From contig NZ_JAUQWH010000015.1 in assembly GCF_030757795.1 (NCBI RefSeq), positions 28,340 through 92,339 of the forward strand: a stretch of DNA of 64,000 nucleotides, given 5' to 3'. Every line of letters starts with the position of its first letter. The first letter of the stretch is position 1. The notes beneath the pieces are model-generated. The model ran no database searches, was not told the origin of the DNA, and saw nothing but the letters and a program-made list of their open reading frames with translations. A program made the translations under genes and the position numbers. Below, one piece after another: positions 1-8,291 of the stretch. This DNA comes from Actinoplanes oryzae. GTDB taxonomy: Bacteria > Actinomycetota > Actinomycetes > Mycobacteriales > Micromonosporaceae.

Positions 1-1317
1 CACCTTCATCAGACCGGTCACGCGCTGCGGCAGCCCAGCCAGCAGTTCCGTCATACGATTCGGCTCCATCGCGGCCAGCAGCGTCGCGAGCGCGTCGTCC
101 GACGGAAACGCGGCGAGCGTCCTCCGCGCCTGCGGAAGCTCCATCAGTTCCAGCGTCAGCAACGCTGTTCTCGATGACTTCACCAGGGCGAGTAGGGAGC
201 CGGCTCGCTTGGGGGCGGTCGACGTCAGGATCGCGGCGAGACGGTCCGGCTTCATGGCGGACAACACGCCAGAGGCTACACCGGAGTCCAGGGCGGCCAG
301 ATGGTCAGCGGCGACATGTGCCTGCATAGCACTCAGCGCGGTCGCCGCCCTGTCCTGGGCCAGGCAAGCCAGCAACGCCGCCGCTCTGGGCCGCTCAATT
401 GCGCTGAGCCCGTCGGCGATCCAGCTCGTGTCCTTGACTTGTCGCAGAACGTCGGCCGACCAGCCGTCGTCGGCGTTAGACAGGACAGCTGCGAGTTGTG
501 TCGAGTGAATGACAGCGATCATCTCAGCAGCACGGTCGAGGGGCACTCTGGGCAGCAGCCTGCACAGAATGTCTGCGTGCATGGCGTTCAGCAAGTCCGC
601 CGCGGCTTCGAGGTCTGCGGTGGCCAGCAGTGTGGCAGCTCGCTGGGCATCCATCTCGGCGAGCGCTGGGACTGCCCGGGTGACGTCCATCTCGGCGATG
701 AGCAACGCCGCCTGTTCCGGCGTCATCGGGTTCAGGGCTGCCGCCACCCACGCGGGATCTTCCACCGTCGTGAGGATCTCAGCCGCGCGCGCCCGGTCGG
801 TCTGCAGCAAGACAGGCACGGCACGTTGCGGATCCAGTGTGCCGAGGGCCCGCGCCCGCTGAGCTAGCGGCATCCTCAGCAAAGCTTCCGCCGCGGCCTG
901 CGGTGCCAGAGCCAGCAGGCTTCTCGCCGCTCGATTCGATGAGGGGATGGCGTCGGCGGAAGTCGGCGGTGGCTCCACGGTCAGGACGGGCGGCCGGCGG
1001 CGGAGCTGCCACACCCGGTGTCGTGCCCGAGTCCATTCCACCAGCTGATGGCTCGGAACTCCGCAGGCCTTCGCGAGGAGGTAGACCACCTCTCCGCTAG
1101 GCAAGATCCGGCCCGACTCCGCGTTGCCGATGGTGCTGTGAGGCACTCCGCTGAGGACAGAAAGTTCCCGCAGCGTGGGCGCGCGGCCCGGACGGGAGCC
1201 CTTTGCGTTCATCCGAAGTAGGGTCAGCTGCTGGGCCAGGTCTTCCAACGATCGCACCGACGTGGGTTCGGGCTGGCGGAATGCATCCTGGTCGAAGAGC
1301 GATGCGGCATCCGACAT
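1..1317 (-). CDS. HTH (XRE-type) protein with tandem MgtE-N-like helical repeats, 3' end outside window
   Basis: My own reverse-strand translation stays open from an ATG at 1317 to the window edge (439 residues, no stop), so the C-terminus is missing. Residues about 48-86 form a Cro/C1-type helix-turn-helix (LRELSVLSGVPHSTIGNAES). From about residue 131 onward the chain is a run of roughly 25-30-residue helical repeats with a hydrophobic-Leu-x-x-Met-x-Pro-x-Arg-Ala-Ala pattern, for example MDAQRAATLLATAD and MKPDRLAAIL. These resemble the repeats of the cytosolic N domain of MgtE magnesium transporters. No membrane segment is visible in the part present. It probably binds DNA and uses the repeats for ligand or protein binding; that role is inference. 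A small two-helix membrane protein is divergently encoded next to it (1486-1734). Confidence 0.75.
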   Translation of the reverse strand, partial: MSDAASLFDQDAFRQPEPTSVRSLEDLAQQLTLLRMNAKGSRPGRAPTLRELSVLSGVPHSTIGNAESGRILPSGEVVYLLAKACGVPSHQLVEWTRARHRVWQLRRRPPVLTVEPPPTSADAIPSSNRAARSLLALAPQAAAEALLRMPLAQRARALGTLDPQRAVPVLLQTDRARAAEILTTVEDPAWVAAALNPMTPEQAALLIAEMDVTRAVPALAEMDAQRAATLLATADLEAAADLLNAMHADILCRLLPRVPLDRAAEMIAVIHSTQLAAVLSNADDGWSADVLRQVKDTSWIADGLSAIERPRAAALLACLAQDRAATALSAMQAHVAADHLAALDSGVASGVLSAMKPDRLAAILTSTAPKRAGSLLALVKSSRTALLTLELMELPQARRTLAAFPSDDALATLLAAMEPNRMTELLAGLPQRVTGLMKV

Positions 1318-1485
1318 GGTCCGATGATGACCGACGCCATCCCATTCTGTCCCATGTTTTCTCATCCGGGGCAGGGGGGCACCGGTTGCTTCGGCTCTGT
1401 CCGTGAACCCTGCCGCAGGGATTCCCTTCGTGCTGTCCTTCTCGGACACGTTGCGTACAAGACGCGGCCCGACGGGGAGAGCACG

Positions 1486-1734
1486 ATGCAGAACGAAGAA
1501 GGAAGACGCGCGACGTCGTCTTCACAGCGCCGGCCCGTTGCGGGGTGGACTGCCCGGGACCGGATAGTTGCCGTTGCGGCCGGAACCGGCGCAGCGACCG
1601 TTGTGACTATCGCCGGACTAGCACTTGCCGATGCGCCGGCAGCCGCCTACGGCGCGGCTGGGGTGGTGGGAGCGAGTGCCCTGACCGCGGTCAGGGTCTA
1701 TTTGGGGAGAAGCCCTCGTGACCGCCGCCGTTGA
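1486..1734 (+). CDS. Small two-helix membrane protein, unknown function
   Basis: 82 residues from an ATG preceded by a GGGGAG ribosome-binding site; longer in-frame starts upstream lack one. The N-terminus is polar and basic. Two hydrophobic stretches follow, about residues 27-47 and 52-70, and the tail is strongly basic (RSPRDRRR), giving a hairpin with both ends probably cytoplasmic. No enzymatic motif is visible and I do not recognise the family. It is divergent from the HTH/helical-repeat protein with about 170 bp between them, so the two may be co-regulated or functionally linked; that is inference from position only. Confidence 0.6.
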   Translation: MQNEEGRRATSSSQRRPVAGWTARDRIVAVAAGTGAATVVTIAGLALADAPAAAYGAAGVVGASALTAVRVYLGRSPRDRRR

Positions 1735-1916
1735 TCATCCGCAGTGCCAGCAGCACGAGCTTTCTCCGAGGGACAGGCTGTGGCCGTCGGGCCACGCTTC
1801 GAGCCGGCGGCCGCTCCGTAGCCCGATCTCACCACCGTTCCGCTGCACGGCATCGGCACGAGCCGGGTCGTGCTGGTCAGTGTCGGGGCAGTCCAGGCAC
1901 GGACGCGATTCCCTGC

Positions 1917-2777
1917 TCAGGACAGGACGACCTCCGCCAGGCGGGTGAGTTCGGTGGGGTCGGCCGTGGTGGGGTGGAGGATCAGGTCGTCGGTGCCTAT
2001 GGCGGCGAAGGACTTGATGGTTTCGCGGAGGTCGGCCGGGCTTGTGGAGATGGTGTCGAGGATCAGCTTCAGCATGGGGTCCGGGGTGTAGGAGCCGTAG
2101 TAGGTCGTGACGTTGCGGCGGCTCTCGGCGGGGTTGCCCAGGGCGAAGTAGGCCATGGCGACCAGGCGGGGGGTGCCTTCGCGGCCGGCGGTTCGCCAGG
2201 TTGTGCGGGCTGTTTCGAAGGCTTGGGCCAGCATGGGGGCGGGGACGCCGCCGGTGGTGTAGCCGGTGCCCCAGTGGGCCATTCTGGTGAAGGTGGCGGG
2301 GACCGTGCCGCCGAAGAGCAGGGGGACCGGGCGGGTGGCGGTGGGGACCGCCGGGTGGGTGCTGCCGGGGGTGGGTTCGCCGCGCCAGACGCGGTGGTAG
2401 GTGTCGAGGTCGGCGTCGAGGCGGCGGCCCAGGCCGTGGGGCGGGTAGCCGTCGGCGACGTAGTCGTCCGGGCGGCCGCCCAGGCCGACGCCCACGGTGA
2501 GGCGGCCGCCGGAGAGCGCGTCGATGCCGGCCAGTTCCTTGGCCAGTAGGACGGGCGGCCAGACCGGGGTGATCATGATCGTGCTGAAGAGCTCCACCGT
2601 CCGGGTCGCGGCGGCCGCGGCGGCGAGGGCCACGGTGTCCATCAGGCCGGGGTACGAGATCCGGCCGAGCGTGCCCACCGAGCTGAAGCCGGCGGCCTCG
2701 GCCCGGCGGGCCCAGTCCGGGATCACGGCCGGGTCCATCTCGTGGACCTGGTTGGGGAGTCCCACGCCAATTCGCAT
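1917..2777 (-). CDS. LLM-class F420/FMN-dependent oxidoreductase
   Basis: 286 residues from the ATG at 2777, where the family N-terminus (MRIGVGLPNQ) begins; an upstream in-frame start adds only low-complexity residues. The fold is the bacterial luciferase-like TIM barrel: a central segment (ELAGIDALSGGRLTVGVGLG) matches the conserved strand and phosphate-binding loop of F420-dependent LLM oxidoreductases. Such enzymes transfer hydride between F420 (or FMN) and diverse substrates in the cytoplasm; the substrate cannot be read from sequence. It is divergent from the LysR-type gene starting at 2872 with 94 bp between, the usual layout of a LysR regulator and its target. Confidence 0.85.
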   Translation of the reverse strand: MRIGVGLPNQVHEMDPAVIPDWARRAEAAGFSSVGTLGRISYPGLMDTVALAAAAAATRTVELFSTIMITPVWPPVLLAKELAGIDALSGGRLTVGVGLGGRPDDYVADGYPPHGLGRRLDADLDTYHRVWRGEPTPGSTHPAVPTATRPVPLLFGGTVPATFTRMAHWGTGYTTGGVPAPMLAQAFETARTTWRTAGREGTPRLVAMAYFALGNPAESRRNVTTYYGSYTPDPMLKLILDTISTSPADLRETIKSFAAIGTDDLILHPTTADPTELTRLAEVVLS

Positions 2778-2871
2778 GAGCGAAGTCTCGGGCCGGGCGG
2801 CCGGCGGCGTCCAAGACCGATTCCGTGGCGGTCTCATGCCGCATCGACATCAGTGGTGGCAGGATCGGGAC

Positions 2872-3513
2872 ATGGCTGACGTCGACCTGCGCCGGCTGCG
2901 GCAGTTCGTGGCGCTCGCGGAGACGCTCAACTACGGCCGCGCCGCCGAGAGCCTGCACCTCGCCCAGCCGGCCCTGAGCCGCTCGATCGCCGCCTTCGAG
3001 CGCGAGCTCGGCGTGCGGCTCTTCGACCGGTCGCGGGCGGGCACGACGCTGACCCCGGCCGGTGAGCTGCTGCGCGACGAGGCCCGTGCGCTGCTGGACA
3101 GCTCGGAGACGCTGCACCGGCGGCTGCTGATGGCGGACCGGGCGGGGCTCGGCGTCACGATCGGCTTCCTGCCCGGCACCCTGCTCGCCCCGCTGGTGCG
3201 GCACCTGGAGAAGGTGTTTCCGGGCATCCGGGTGGACACCGTGCCGACGTCGCCGGCCGATCAGATCTCCGGGCTGCGGGAGGGCCGCTTCGACGCCAGC
3301 ATCGCGGTGCGCCCCTTCGACGACGCGGGGCTGACGGTCGTCGACCTCTATGCCGAGCCGCGACAGGTCGTCCTGGCGTCGCTCGCCGCCGGCGCCGGGG
3401 AGGCGCAGGTGTGCCTGGTGGTCGAGAGCCGCAGGCGCTCGGCGGTGCTGGAGGAGCTGCTGCGCAACGCCCGGGTCATCGGCGGCGTCTGCACGGTGTC
3501 AGCCGAGGGCTGA
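2872..3513 (+). CDS. LysR-family regulator with internally deleted effector domain
   Basis: 213 residues against roughly 290-310 for the family. Residues 1-62 are a complete winged HTH (LRQFVALAETLNYGRAAESL, then LSRSIAAFERELGVRLFDRS). The first half of the effector domain is recognisable up to about residue 177 (EPRQVVLAS). The sequence then jumps straight to what is normally the C-terminal strand and helix (AQVCLVVESRRRSAVLEELL), so some 80-90 residues of the inducer-binding domain are missing. The frame is intact, implying a clean in-frame deletion. DNA binding may persist while inducer response is probably altered or lost. Its 3' end overlaps the convergent gene at 3499 by 15 bp. Confidence 0.8.
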   Translation: MADVDLRRLRQFVALAETLNYGRAAESLHLAQPALSRSIAAFERELGVRLFDRSRAGTTLTPAGELLRDEARALLDSSETLHRRLLMADRAGLGVTIGFLPGTLLAPLVRHLEKVFPGIRVDTVPTSPADQISGLREGRFDASIAVRPFDDAGLTVVDLYAEPRQVVLASLAAGAGEAQVCLVVESRRRSAVLEELLRNARVIGGVCTVSAEG

Positions 3514-4020
3514 GAGGGCTGCCTGCAAGCGGCTCCTGCCCAGGGCGGTGGAGGCGCGGATCGCCGGATCGGCCGGGCCGGTGCCAGCGGCCAGCAGCTC
3601 CAGCAGCTCGTTCTGACGGCGCATGCAGAAGTCGCCGAGCTCGTCGTCCAGATGGGCGTGCAGGTCGGCGAGGACCCAGGCGGCTTCCCCGGCCGGGGCG
3701 TGGAGGGCGTCCTCGATCGTCGCGGCGGCGAACTCGAGCACGATCGTGCGGTCGTCGGGGTCCAGGTCCGGCTCGTCCTCCGGCAGGTGGGGCGCGATCA
3801 TGGCGAGCAGCTCGCGGGCCGCCGGAAGCTCCGCCATCGGGTCTCCGGCGCCGGCCGCGGCTCGCAGGGCGTCGAGGTGCTCCTCCGGGATCTCGGTCTT
3901 GCCCAGCCGGCCGATCGCGACGGCGGCGACGTCGATGGTGTCCGATGCGAGCACCGCCAGGGCCCGGTCGCCGGCGGCGGCCAGCAGGCGGGCGCGCCGG
4001 TCGGACTCGTTGACGGTCAT
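3499..4020 (-). CDS. Conserved-looking hypothetical protein, 173 residues
   Basis: Predicted soluble, acidic, almost entirely helical, with many Ala/Leu/Asp/Glu and two Met/Cys-containing helices near the C-terminus (LGDFCMRRQNELLELL). No catalytic or ligand-binding motif is recognisable and I cannot assign a family. The ATG at 4020 starts a uniform coding region (MTVNESDRRARLLAAAGD). It is convergent with the LysR-like gene (15-bp overlap) and divergent from the MMPL transporter at 4122 with 101 bp between. Confidence 0.6.
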   Translation of the reverse strand: MTVNESDRRARLLAAAGDRALAVLASDTIDVAAVAIGRLGKTEIPEEHLDALRAAAGAGDPMAELPAARELLAMIAPHLPEDEPDLDPDDRTIVLEFAAATIEDALHAPAGEAAWVLADLHAHLDDELGDFCMRRQNELLELLAAGTGPADPAIRASTALGRSRLQAALSALG

Positions 4021-4121
4021 CGTTCGTCCTGTCTGTGGTCGAGGCGGCGAAGCGCCACAGTAGCGCCCGGCGATTCGGCTACGCTGGCCTGGTCAAACCC
4101 GACCAGATCGGACACCGTGGG

Positions 4122-6269
4122 ATGGCTGCGCTGCTGTACCGGCTCGGGTGGTGGTGTCACCGGCGGCGGGGCCGGGTGGTGGGCGTCTGGGCCGGGCTGG
4201 TGCTGCTGGTCACCGGGGCGGCGGTGGCCGGCGGCGGGCACGGGGTGGACAGCTTCTCGATCCCGGGGACGGAGTCGCAGCGGGCGCTCGGGGAGCTGCG
4301 CCGGGACCTGCCGGAGGCGGCCGGGGCCGCGCTCACCCTCGTGGTACGCGCCCCCGCCGGCCAGTCGCTCGACAGCGACGGCGTCAAGGCGGCCGTCGCG
4401 CGGGTGACGGCGGAGGCGGCGGCTCTGCCCGGGGTGGTGACGGTCGCTGATCCGTACGAGAGCGGGCGCATCGATCGCACGCGTGCCGTCGGCGTGATCG
4501 AGGTCCGGTACGCGCACGCCCTCTACGAGCTCACCCGCGCCGAGAGGCAGGCCTTCGACGGGCTGGCGGACGACGGGGTCGAGGTCGTACCCGGCGGGCT
4601 GCCCGTGGGCGCGCCGCGGGTGGGCGTACGGGAGCTGGCGGGTCTCGGGGTCGCCGTGGTGCTCCTCGTCGTTCTCGGGTCGCTGGTGGCGGCCGGGGCG
4701 ACGCTGGTGGCCGCGTGCGCCGGGGTGGCGCTCGGGGCCGGCGGCGTCTTGCTGGCGGCCAAGGTCGTGGACGTGTCGTCGGTGGGCCCGGCGCTGGTGG
4801 TGATGCTCGGGCTGGGCACCGGGCTGGCGTTCGCCGTGTTCGTCGCCGCCCGGCAGCGAAGGCTGCTGACCACCGGGCTGCGGGCGCGGCCCGGGGAGAC
4901 GGCGCCGGCGGTGGGGGAGTCGGTGGCGCGCGCCACCGGGACGGCGGGGCCGCCGGTGCTCGTGGGCGGGGCCATCGTGGTGGTGTCGCTCGGCGGGCTG
5001 GCGGTCGTAGGCGTGCCGTTCCTCACGGTCCTCGGGCTCGTCGCCGCCGGGGCTGTGGGGCTCGGTGCCGCGGCCGCGCTGACGCTGTTGCCGGCCCTGC
5101 TGAGCATGGCCGGGCCGCGCGTACTGCCGCGGCGGGGAGGACACGCGCGGCCGGGTGACGACGGCGAGGCGGGGGCGCGGTGGGTCCGGGCGGTGCTGCG
5201 CTTCCGGGTGCCGCTGCTGGTCGGGCTGGTGCTGGGCATGAGCGCGCTGACCGTACCGGCAAGGGGTCTGCGGCTGGCGCTCCCGGACAACGGCAGCGCG
5301 CCGGCCGGGTCGCACCAGCGGATGGCGTACGACCAGATCGCGGCCGCCTTCGGGCCCGGCGCCAACGGTCCGCTGCTGGTCGTGGTGCGCGGGCCGCGGG
5401 GCGACGTCGTCTCGGCGCTGACCGGCAGGGTGGTGGCCGCCGTGCGCAAGGTGCACAACGTGAGCGCGGTCGAGGCGGGGCCGGCTGCCGCGGGCGGAAC
5501 CACCCGCGTGGTGACTGTCACGCCGGTGACCGGGCCCGGGACCGCGGAGACGGTTCAGCTGGTCGGACGCGTGCGGGCGGTTGCCGAGCCGCTGGCCGAG
5601 GGCACCGGGAGCGTGGCCGTCACCGGGACGACGGCCGTCGGCGTGGACGTGTCGCGGCGGATGACGGCGGCCCTGCCCGAGTATCTGCTGCTGGTGCTGG
5701 GGGTGTCGGTCCTGCTGCTGCTCCTGGCCTTCCGGTCGCTGCTGGTGCCGGTCGCCGCCGCGCTGGGGTTCCTGCTGACGATGGGGGCGACGCTCGGGCT
5801 GACCACTTGGTTGCACGGGCCCGGGCCGCTGACCAGTTTCCTGCCGACCGTGCTGGTGGGCGTGCTCTTCGGGCTGGCGATGACCTACGAGGTGTCCCTG
5901 CAGTCCCGGGTGCGGGAGCTGGTGCTGCGCGGCGAGGACCCGGTGACGGCCACGGTTGCCGGCGTCGGGCGCGGTGCCGGGACGGTGGCCGTGGCGGGGC
6001 TGGTGATGGCGGGCGTGTTCTCCGGCTTCGTGCTGATCGAGGATCCGACGGTCCGCGCGATCGGCTTCGGGCTCGCGGTGGGCGTACTCGTCGATGTGTT
6101 TGCCGTGCGGTTGATCCTCGTGCCCGCCGCCATGACGATGCTCGGGGCGCGCGTCTGGGAGCTGCCGCGGTGGCTCGACCGGCTCATGCCGCACGCGGTG
6201 CTGGACAGCGTCGACCGGCGTCGCGGCGGCCGGCACGTGGCCCGCCGGGCGGGTCCGGTCAGGGCCTGA
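4122..6269 (+). CDS. MMPL/RND-family membrane transporter
   Basis: 715 residues from the ATG at 4122 (MAALLYRLGWWCHRRRGRVV), chosen because the first transmembrane helix follows at once; earlier in-frame codons add about 29 unlikely residues. The architecture is the MMPL repeat: one helix, a large extracytoplasmic loop (about 45-165), a five-helix bundle, a second lone helix (about 365) and loop (385-510), then another five-helix bundle. The protein is expected to use proton motive force to export lipids or hydrophobic molecules across the plasma membrane. No lipid-biosynthesis genes are nearby, so the substrate is unknown. It converges with the TerC gene, overlapping by 11 bp. Confidence 0.85.
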   Translation: MAALLYRLGWWCHRRRGRVVGVWAGLVLLVTGAAVAGGGHGVDSFSIPGTESQRALGELRRDLPEAAGAALTLVVRAPAGQSLDSDGVKAAVARVTAEAAALPGVVTVADPYESGRIDRTRAVGVIEVRYAHALYELTRAERQAFDGLADDGVEVVPGGLPVGAPRVGVRELAGLGVAVVLLVVLGSLVAAGATLVAACAGVALGAGGVLLAAKVVDVSSVGPALVVMLGLGTGLAFAVFVAARQRRLLTTGLRARPGETAPAVGESVARATGTAGPPVLVGGAIVVVSLGGLAVVGVPFLTVLGLVAAGAVGLGAAAALTLLPALLSMAGPRVLPRRGGHARPGDDGEAGARWVRAVLRFRVPLLVGLVLGMSALTVPARGLRLALPDNGSAPAGSHQRMAYDQIAAAFGPGANGPLLVVVRGPRGDVVSALTGRVVAAVRKVHNVSAVEAGPAAAGGTTRVVTVTPVTGPGTAETVQLVGRVRAVAEPLAEGTGSVAVTGTTAVGVDVSRRMTAALPEYLLLVLGVSVLLLLLAFRSLLVPVAAALGFLLTMGATLGLTTWLHGPGPLTSFLPTVLVGVLFGLAMTYEVSLQSRVRELVLRGEDPVTATVAGVGRGAGTVAVAGLVMAGVFSGFVLIEDPTVRAIGFGLAVGVLVDVFAVRLILVPAAMTMLGARVWELPRWLDRLMPHAVLDSVDRRRGGRHVARRAGPVRA

Positions 6270-7458
6270 AGCAGGTGCCCGCGGCGACGCGCTCGTCGTG
6301 CACCCGGTGGGCGCGCTCGAGCAGGTTCATCAGCTCGTCCTCCTGGCGGATCCGGGCCCGGTACTTCTCCGGGAGCTGGCGGATGTTCGCCTCCTCGTTG
6401 ACCAGCTTGTGGTAGACGTCGTCGCAGTAGTGCGGGTCCTGGTCGATGTCGAGGAACTCGCGGGCGTGGCGGCGCGCCTCGGAGACGTAGGTCCTGGCCC
6501 GCCCCTTCGGGCTGAGCAGCGACGCGATGACCGTGATGACCAGCACACCGATGATGAAGCCGAGCGACATGCCGGTGCTGATCTCGATCACGTCGATGTG
6601 CTCGCCGCCGTTGATGAACGGCACGTTGTTCTCGTGGAGGGCGTGCAGGATCAGCTTCACGCCGATGAAGGCCAGGATCGCGGCGAGCCCGTAGGACAGG
6701 AAGACCAGCCGGTCCAGCAGGCCGTCCAGCAGGAAGTAGAGCTGGCGCAGGCCGAGCAGCGAGAACGCGGTCGCGGTGAAGACGACGTAGACGTTCTGGG
6801 TGAGCCCGAAGATGGCCGGGATCGAGTCGAGGGCGAAGAGGATGTCCGTGCCGCCGATGGCCACCATGACCAGCAGCATCGGCGTCATGACCCGCTTGCC
6901 GTCCTGGTGGGTGAAGAGCTTGTCGCCGTCGTACTCGTCGGAGGTGCGCAGGAACCGCCGGGCGATGCGGATCACGATGTTGTCGGCGGACCGCTCGTCG
7001 TCGTCCTCGCCCTTGAGCAGGTTGCCGGCGGTGATCAGCAGGATCAGGCCGAAGAGGTAGAAGACCCAGGCGAACGAGTTGATCAGCGCGGCGCCCAGGA
7101 AGATGAAGCCGGTGCGGGCGATCAGCGAGAAGACGATGCCGAAGAGCAGCACCTTCTGCTGGTCGGCGCGCGGCACCTTGAAGCTGCCCAGCACCACCAG
7201 GAAGACGAAGAGGTTGTCGACCGACAGCGCCTTCTCCGTCACGTAGCCCGCGAAGTACTCGGCGCCCATGTCGGTGCCGCCGAAGATCAGCGTGCCGAGG
7301 CCGAAGAGCAGCGCGATGCCGACGTAGACCGAGGACCAGATCGCCGCCTCGCGCAGCGTCGGGATGTGCGCCTTGCGGACGTGGAAATAGAAGTCGAAGG
7401 CGACCAGGCCGAGGATGGCCACCACGGTCAAGACCCAGACGAGCCCGGACACCTGCAT
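6259..7458 (-). CDS. TerC/Alx-family integral membrane protein
   Basis: 399 residues from an ATG with a GGAG ribosome-binding site. About eight to nine transmembrane helices carry the TerC signature acidic residues: LSVDNLFVFLVVLGSF in the early helices and DILFALDSIPAIFGLT in the central ones. These intramembrane Asp residues are conserved in TerC/Alx/MeeF proteins, linked to manganese export and tellurite resistance. A charged cytoplasmic loop (about 150-190) and a soluble C-terminal tail of about 70 residues follow the usual actinobacterial form. I looked in the 131 bp upstream for a manganese (yybP-ykoY) riboswitch and saw none. No other ter genes are nearby, so a metal-handling role is more likely than a tellurite operon. 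Confidence 0.88.
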   Translation of the reverse strand: MQVSGLVWVLTVVAILGLVAFDFYFHVRKAHIPTLREAAIWSSVYVGIALLFGLGTLIFGGTDMGAEYFAGYVTEKALSVDNLFVFLVVLGSFKVPRADQQKVLLFGIVFSLIARTGFIFLGAALINSFAWVFYLFGLILLITAGNLLKGEDDDERSADNIVIRIARRFLRTSDEYDGDKLFTHQDGKRVMTPMLLVMVAIGGTDILFALDSIPAIFGLTQNVYVVFTATAFSLLGLRQLYFLLDGLLDRLVFLSYGLAAILAFIGVKLILHALHENNVPFINGGEHIDVIEISTGMSLGFIIGVLVITVIASLLSPKGRARTYVSEARRHAREFLDIDQDPHYCDDVYHKLVNEEANIRQLPEKYRARIRQEDELMNLLERAHRVHDERVAAGTCFRP

Positions 7459-7589
7459 GAAAGGACGCTCCCCGGTCTCGATCGATCGGCGTGATCGGCA
7501 TCAGTGTAGGTGGTGTGTCCGGGCCAGTTTCCCTGGTGCGCGAGGGAAGAAACACTGCAGCCGGGCAGGGCCGACCGTAGGCTCGCGGC

Positions 7590-8291
7590 GTGCTCGCCTG
7601 GATCCTTCTCTCGCTCGGTGTGCTGCTCGTCATCGCCTGTGCCGTGGTGGCCGTCTGGTTCAAGCGGCGGGCGCCGGAGCCGACCAAATCGCCGGCCCAG
7701 CTGTGGACCGAGACGGACCGCTACTACTACGCCGAGGACCTGCCCGAACGCGGCCTCACCCCGGAGGAGGACCGGCGTCCCCTGCTCGTGCTCGGCGCGA
7801 TGGCGGTGGTCGCGGTCATCGCCCTCGCGGCCGGCGCGACGCTGATGCTGCGCACGGCGGACGACAAACCCACGGCAACTGCGGCGAGTACGCCGTCCGC
7901 GTCGCCGCCCCCGCCCGGCTCCCGCATCACGGCCGGCCGGTCCGGCCTCTGCCTCGCGGCGGAGTACTCGGGCGACGGCGCGCCGGTGACCCTGCGCACC
8001 TGCCAGGCGACCGCGGTCCAGCAGTGGGAGCCGGCCGGCGACGGCACGATCCGCCTCGGCACCCGCTGCATGGACGTCGCCGGCGCCGAGACCAAGCTCG
8101 GCACGATCATTCAGCTGGCGGAGTGCAACGGCAACGCGGCGCAGCTCTTCCGCTTCGAGAACGGCAAGCTGATCAGCGGCCTCAACGGCAACTGCGTCGA
8201 CGCCCGCTCAGGCCGGGTGGCCGCCGGGGTCGGCGCGGTCATCCAGCGGTGCGCCGCGGTCGGGGACCGGACGTGGGAGCAACTGTCCTGA
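7590..8291 (+). CDS. Membrane-anchored ricin-type beta-trefoil (lectin-like) protein
   Basis: 233 residues from a GTG. One transmembrane helix at residues 2-22, a cytoplasmic-looking loop (KRRAPEPTKSPAQLW), a second helix at about 68-90, a Thr/Ser/Pro linker, then an extracellular beta-trefoil domain from about 110 to the end. The trefoil has the spaced Cys pairs and QQW/QLF-type positions of RICIN domains (CQATAVQQWEPAG, CNGNAAQLFRFENG). Such domains bind carbohydrate, so it may be a surface glycan receptor. The last 53 bp overlap the convergent pentapeptide-repeat gene. Confidence 0.75.
   Translation: MLAWILLSLGVLLVIACAVVAVWFKRRAPEPTKSPAQLWTETDRYYYAEDLPERGLTPEEDRRPLLVLGAMAVVAVIALAAGATLMLRTADDKPTATAASTPSASPPPPGSRITAGRSGLCLAAEYSGDGAPVTLRTCQATAVQQWEPAGDGTIRLGTRCMDVAGAETKLGTIIQLAECNGNAAQLFRFENGKLISGLNGNCVDARSGRVAAGVGAVIQRCAAVGDRTWEQLS

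Noticed and set aside
1735..1916. Open minus-strand frame continuing from the LLM oxidoreductase region toward 1735
   Set aside because: It has Cys-rich and Trp-rich residues that look protein-like, but it is short, is only the shadow of a longer reading frame, and shows no start codon with a ribosome-binding site or recognisable family.
7459..7589. Manganese riboswitch upstream of the TerC gene
   Set aside because: No conserved yybP-ykoY core or terminator pairing was visible in this short interval.
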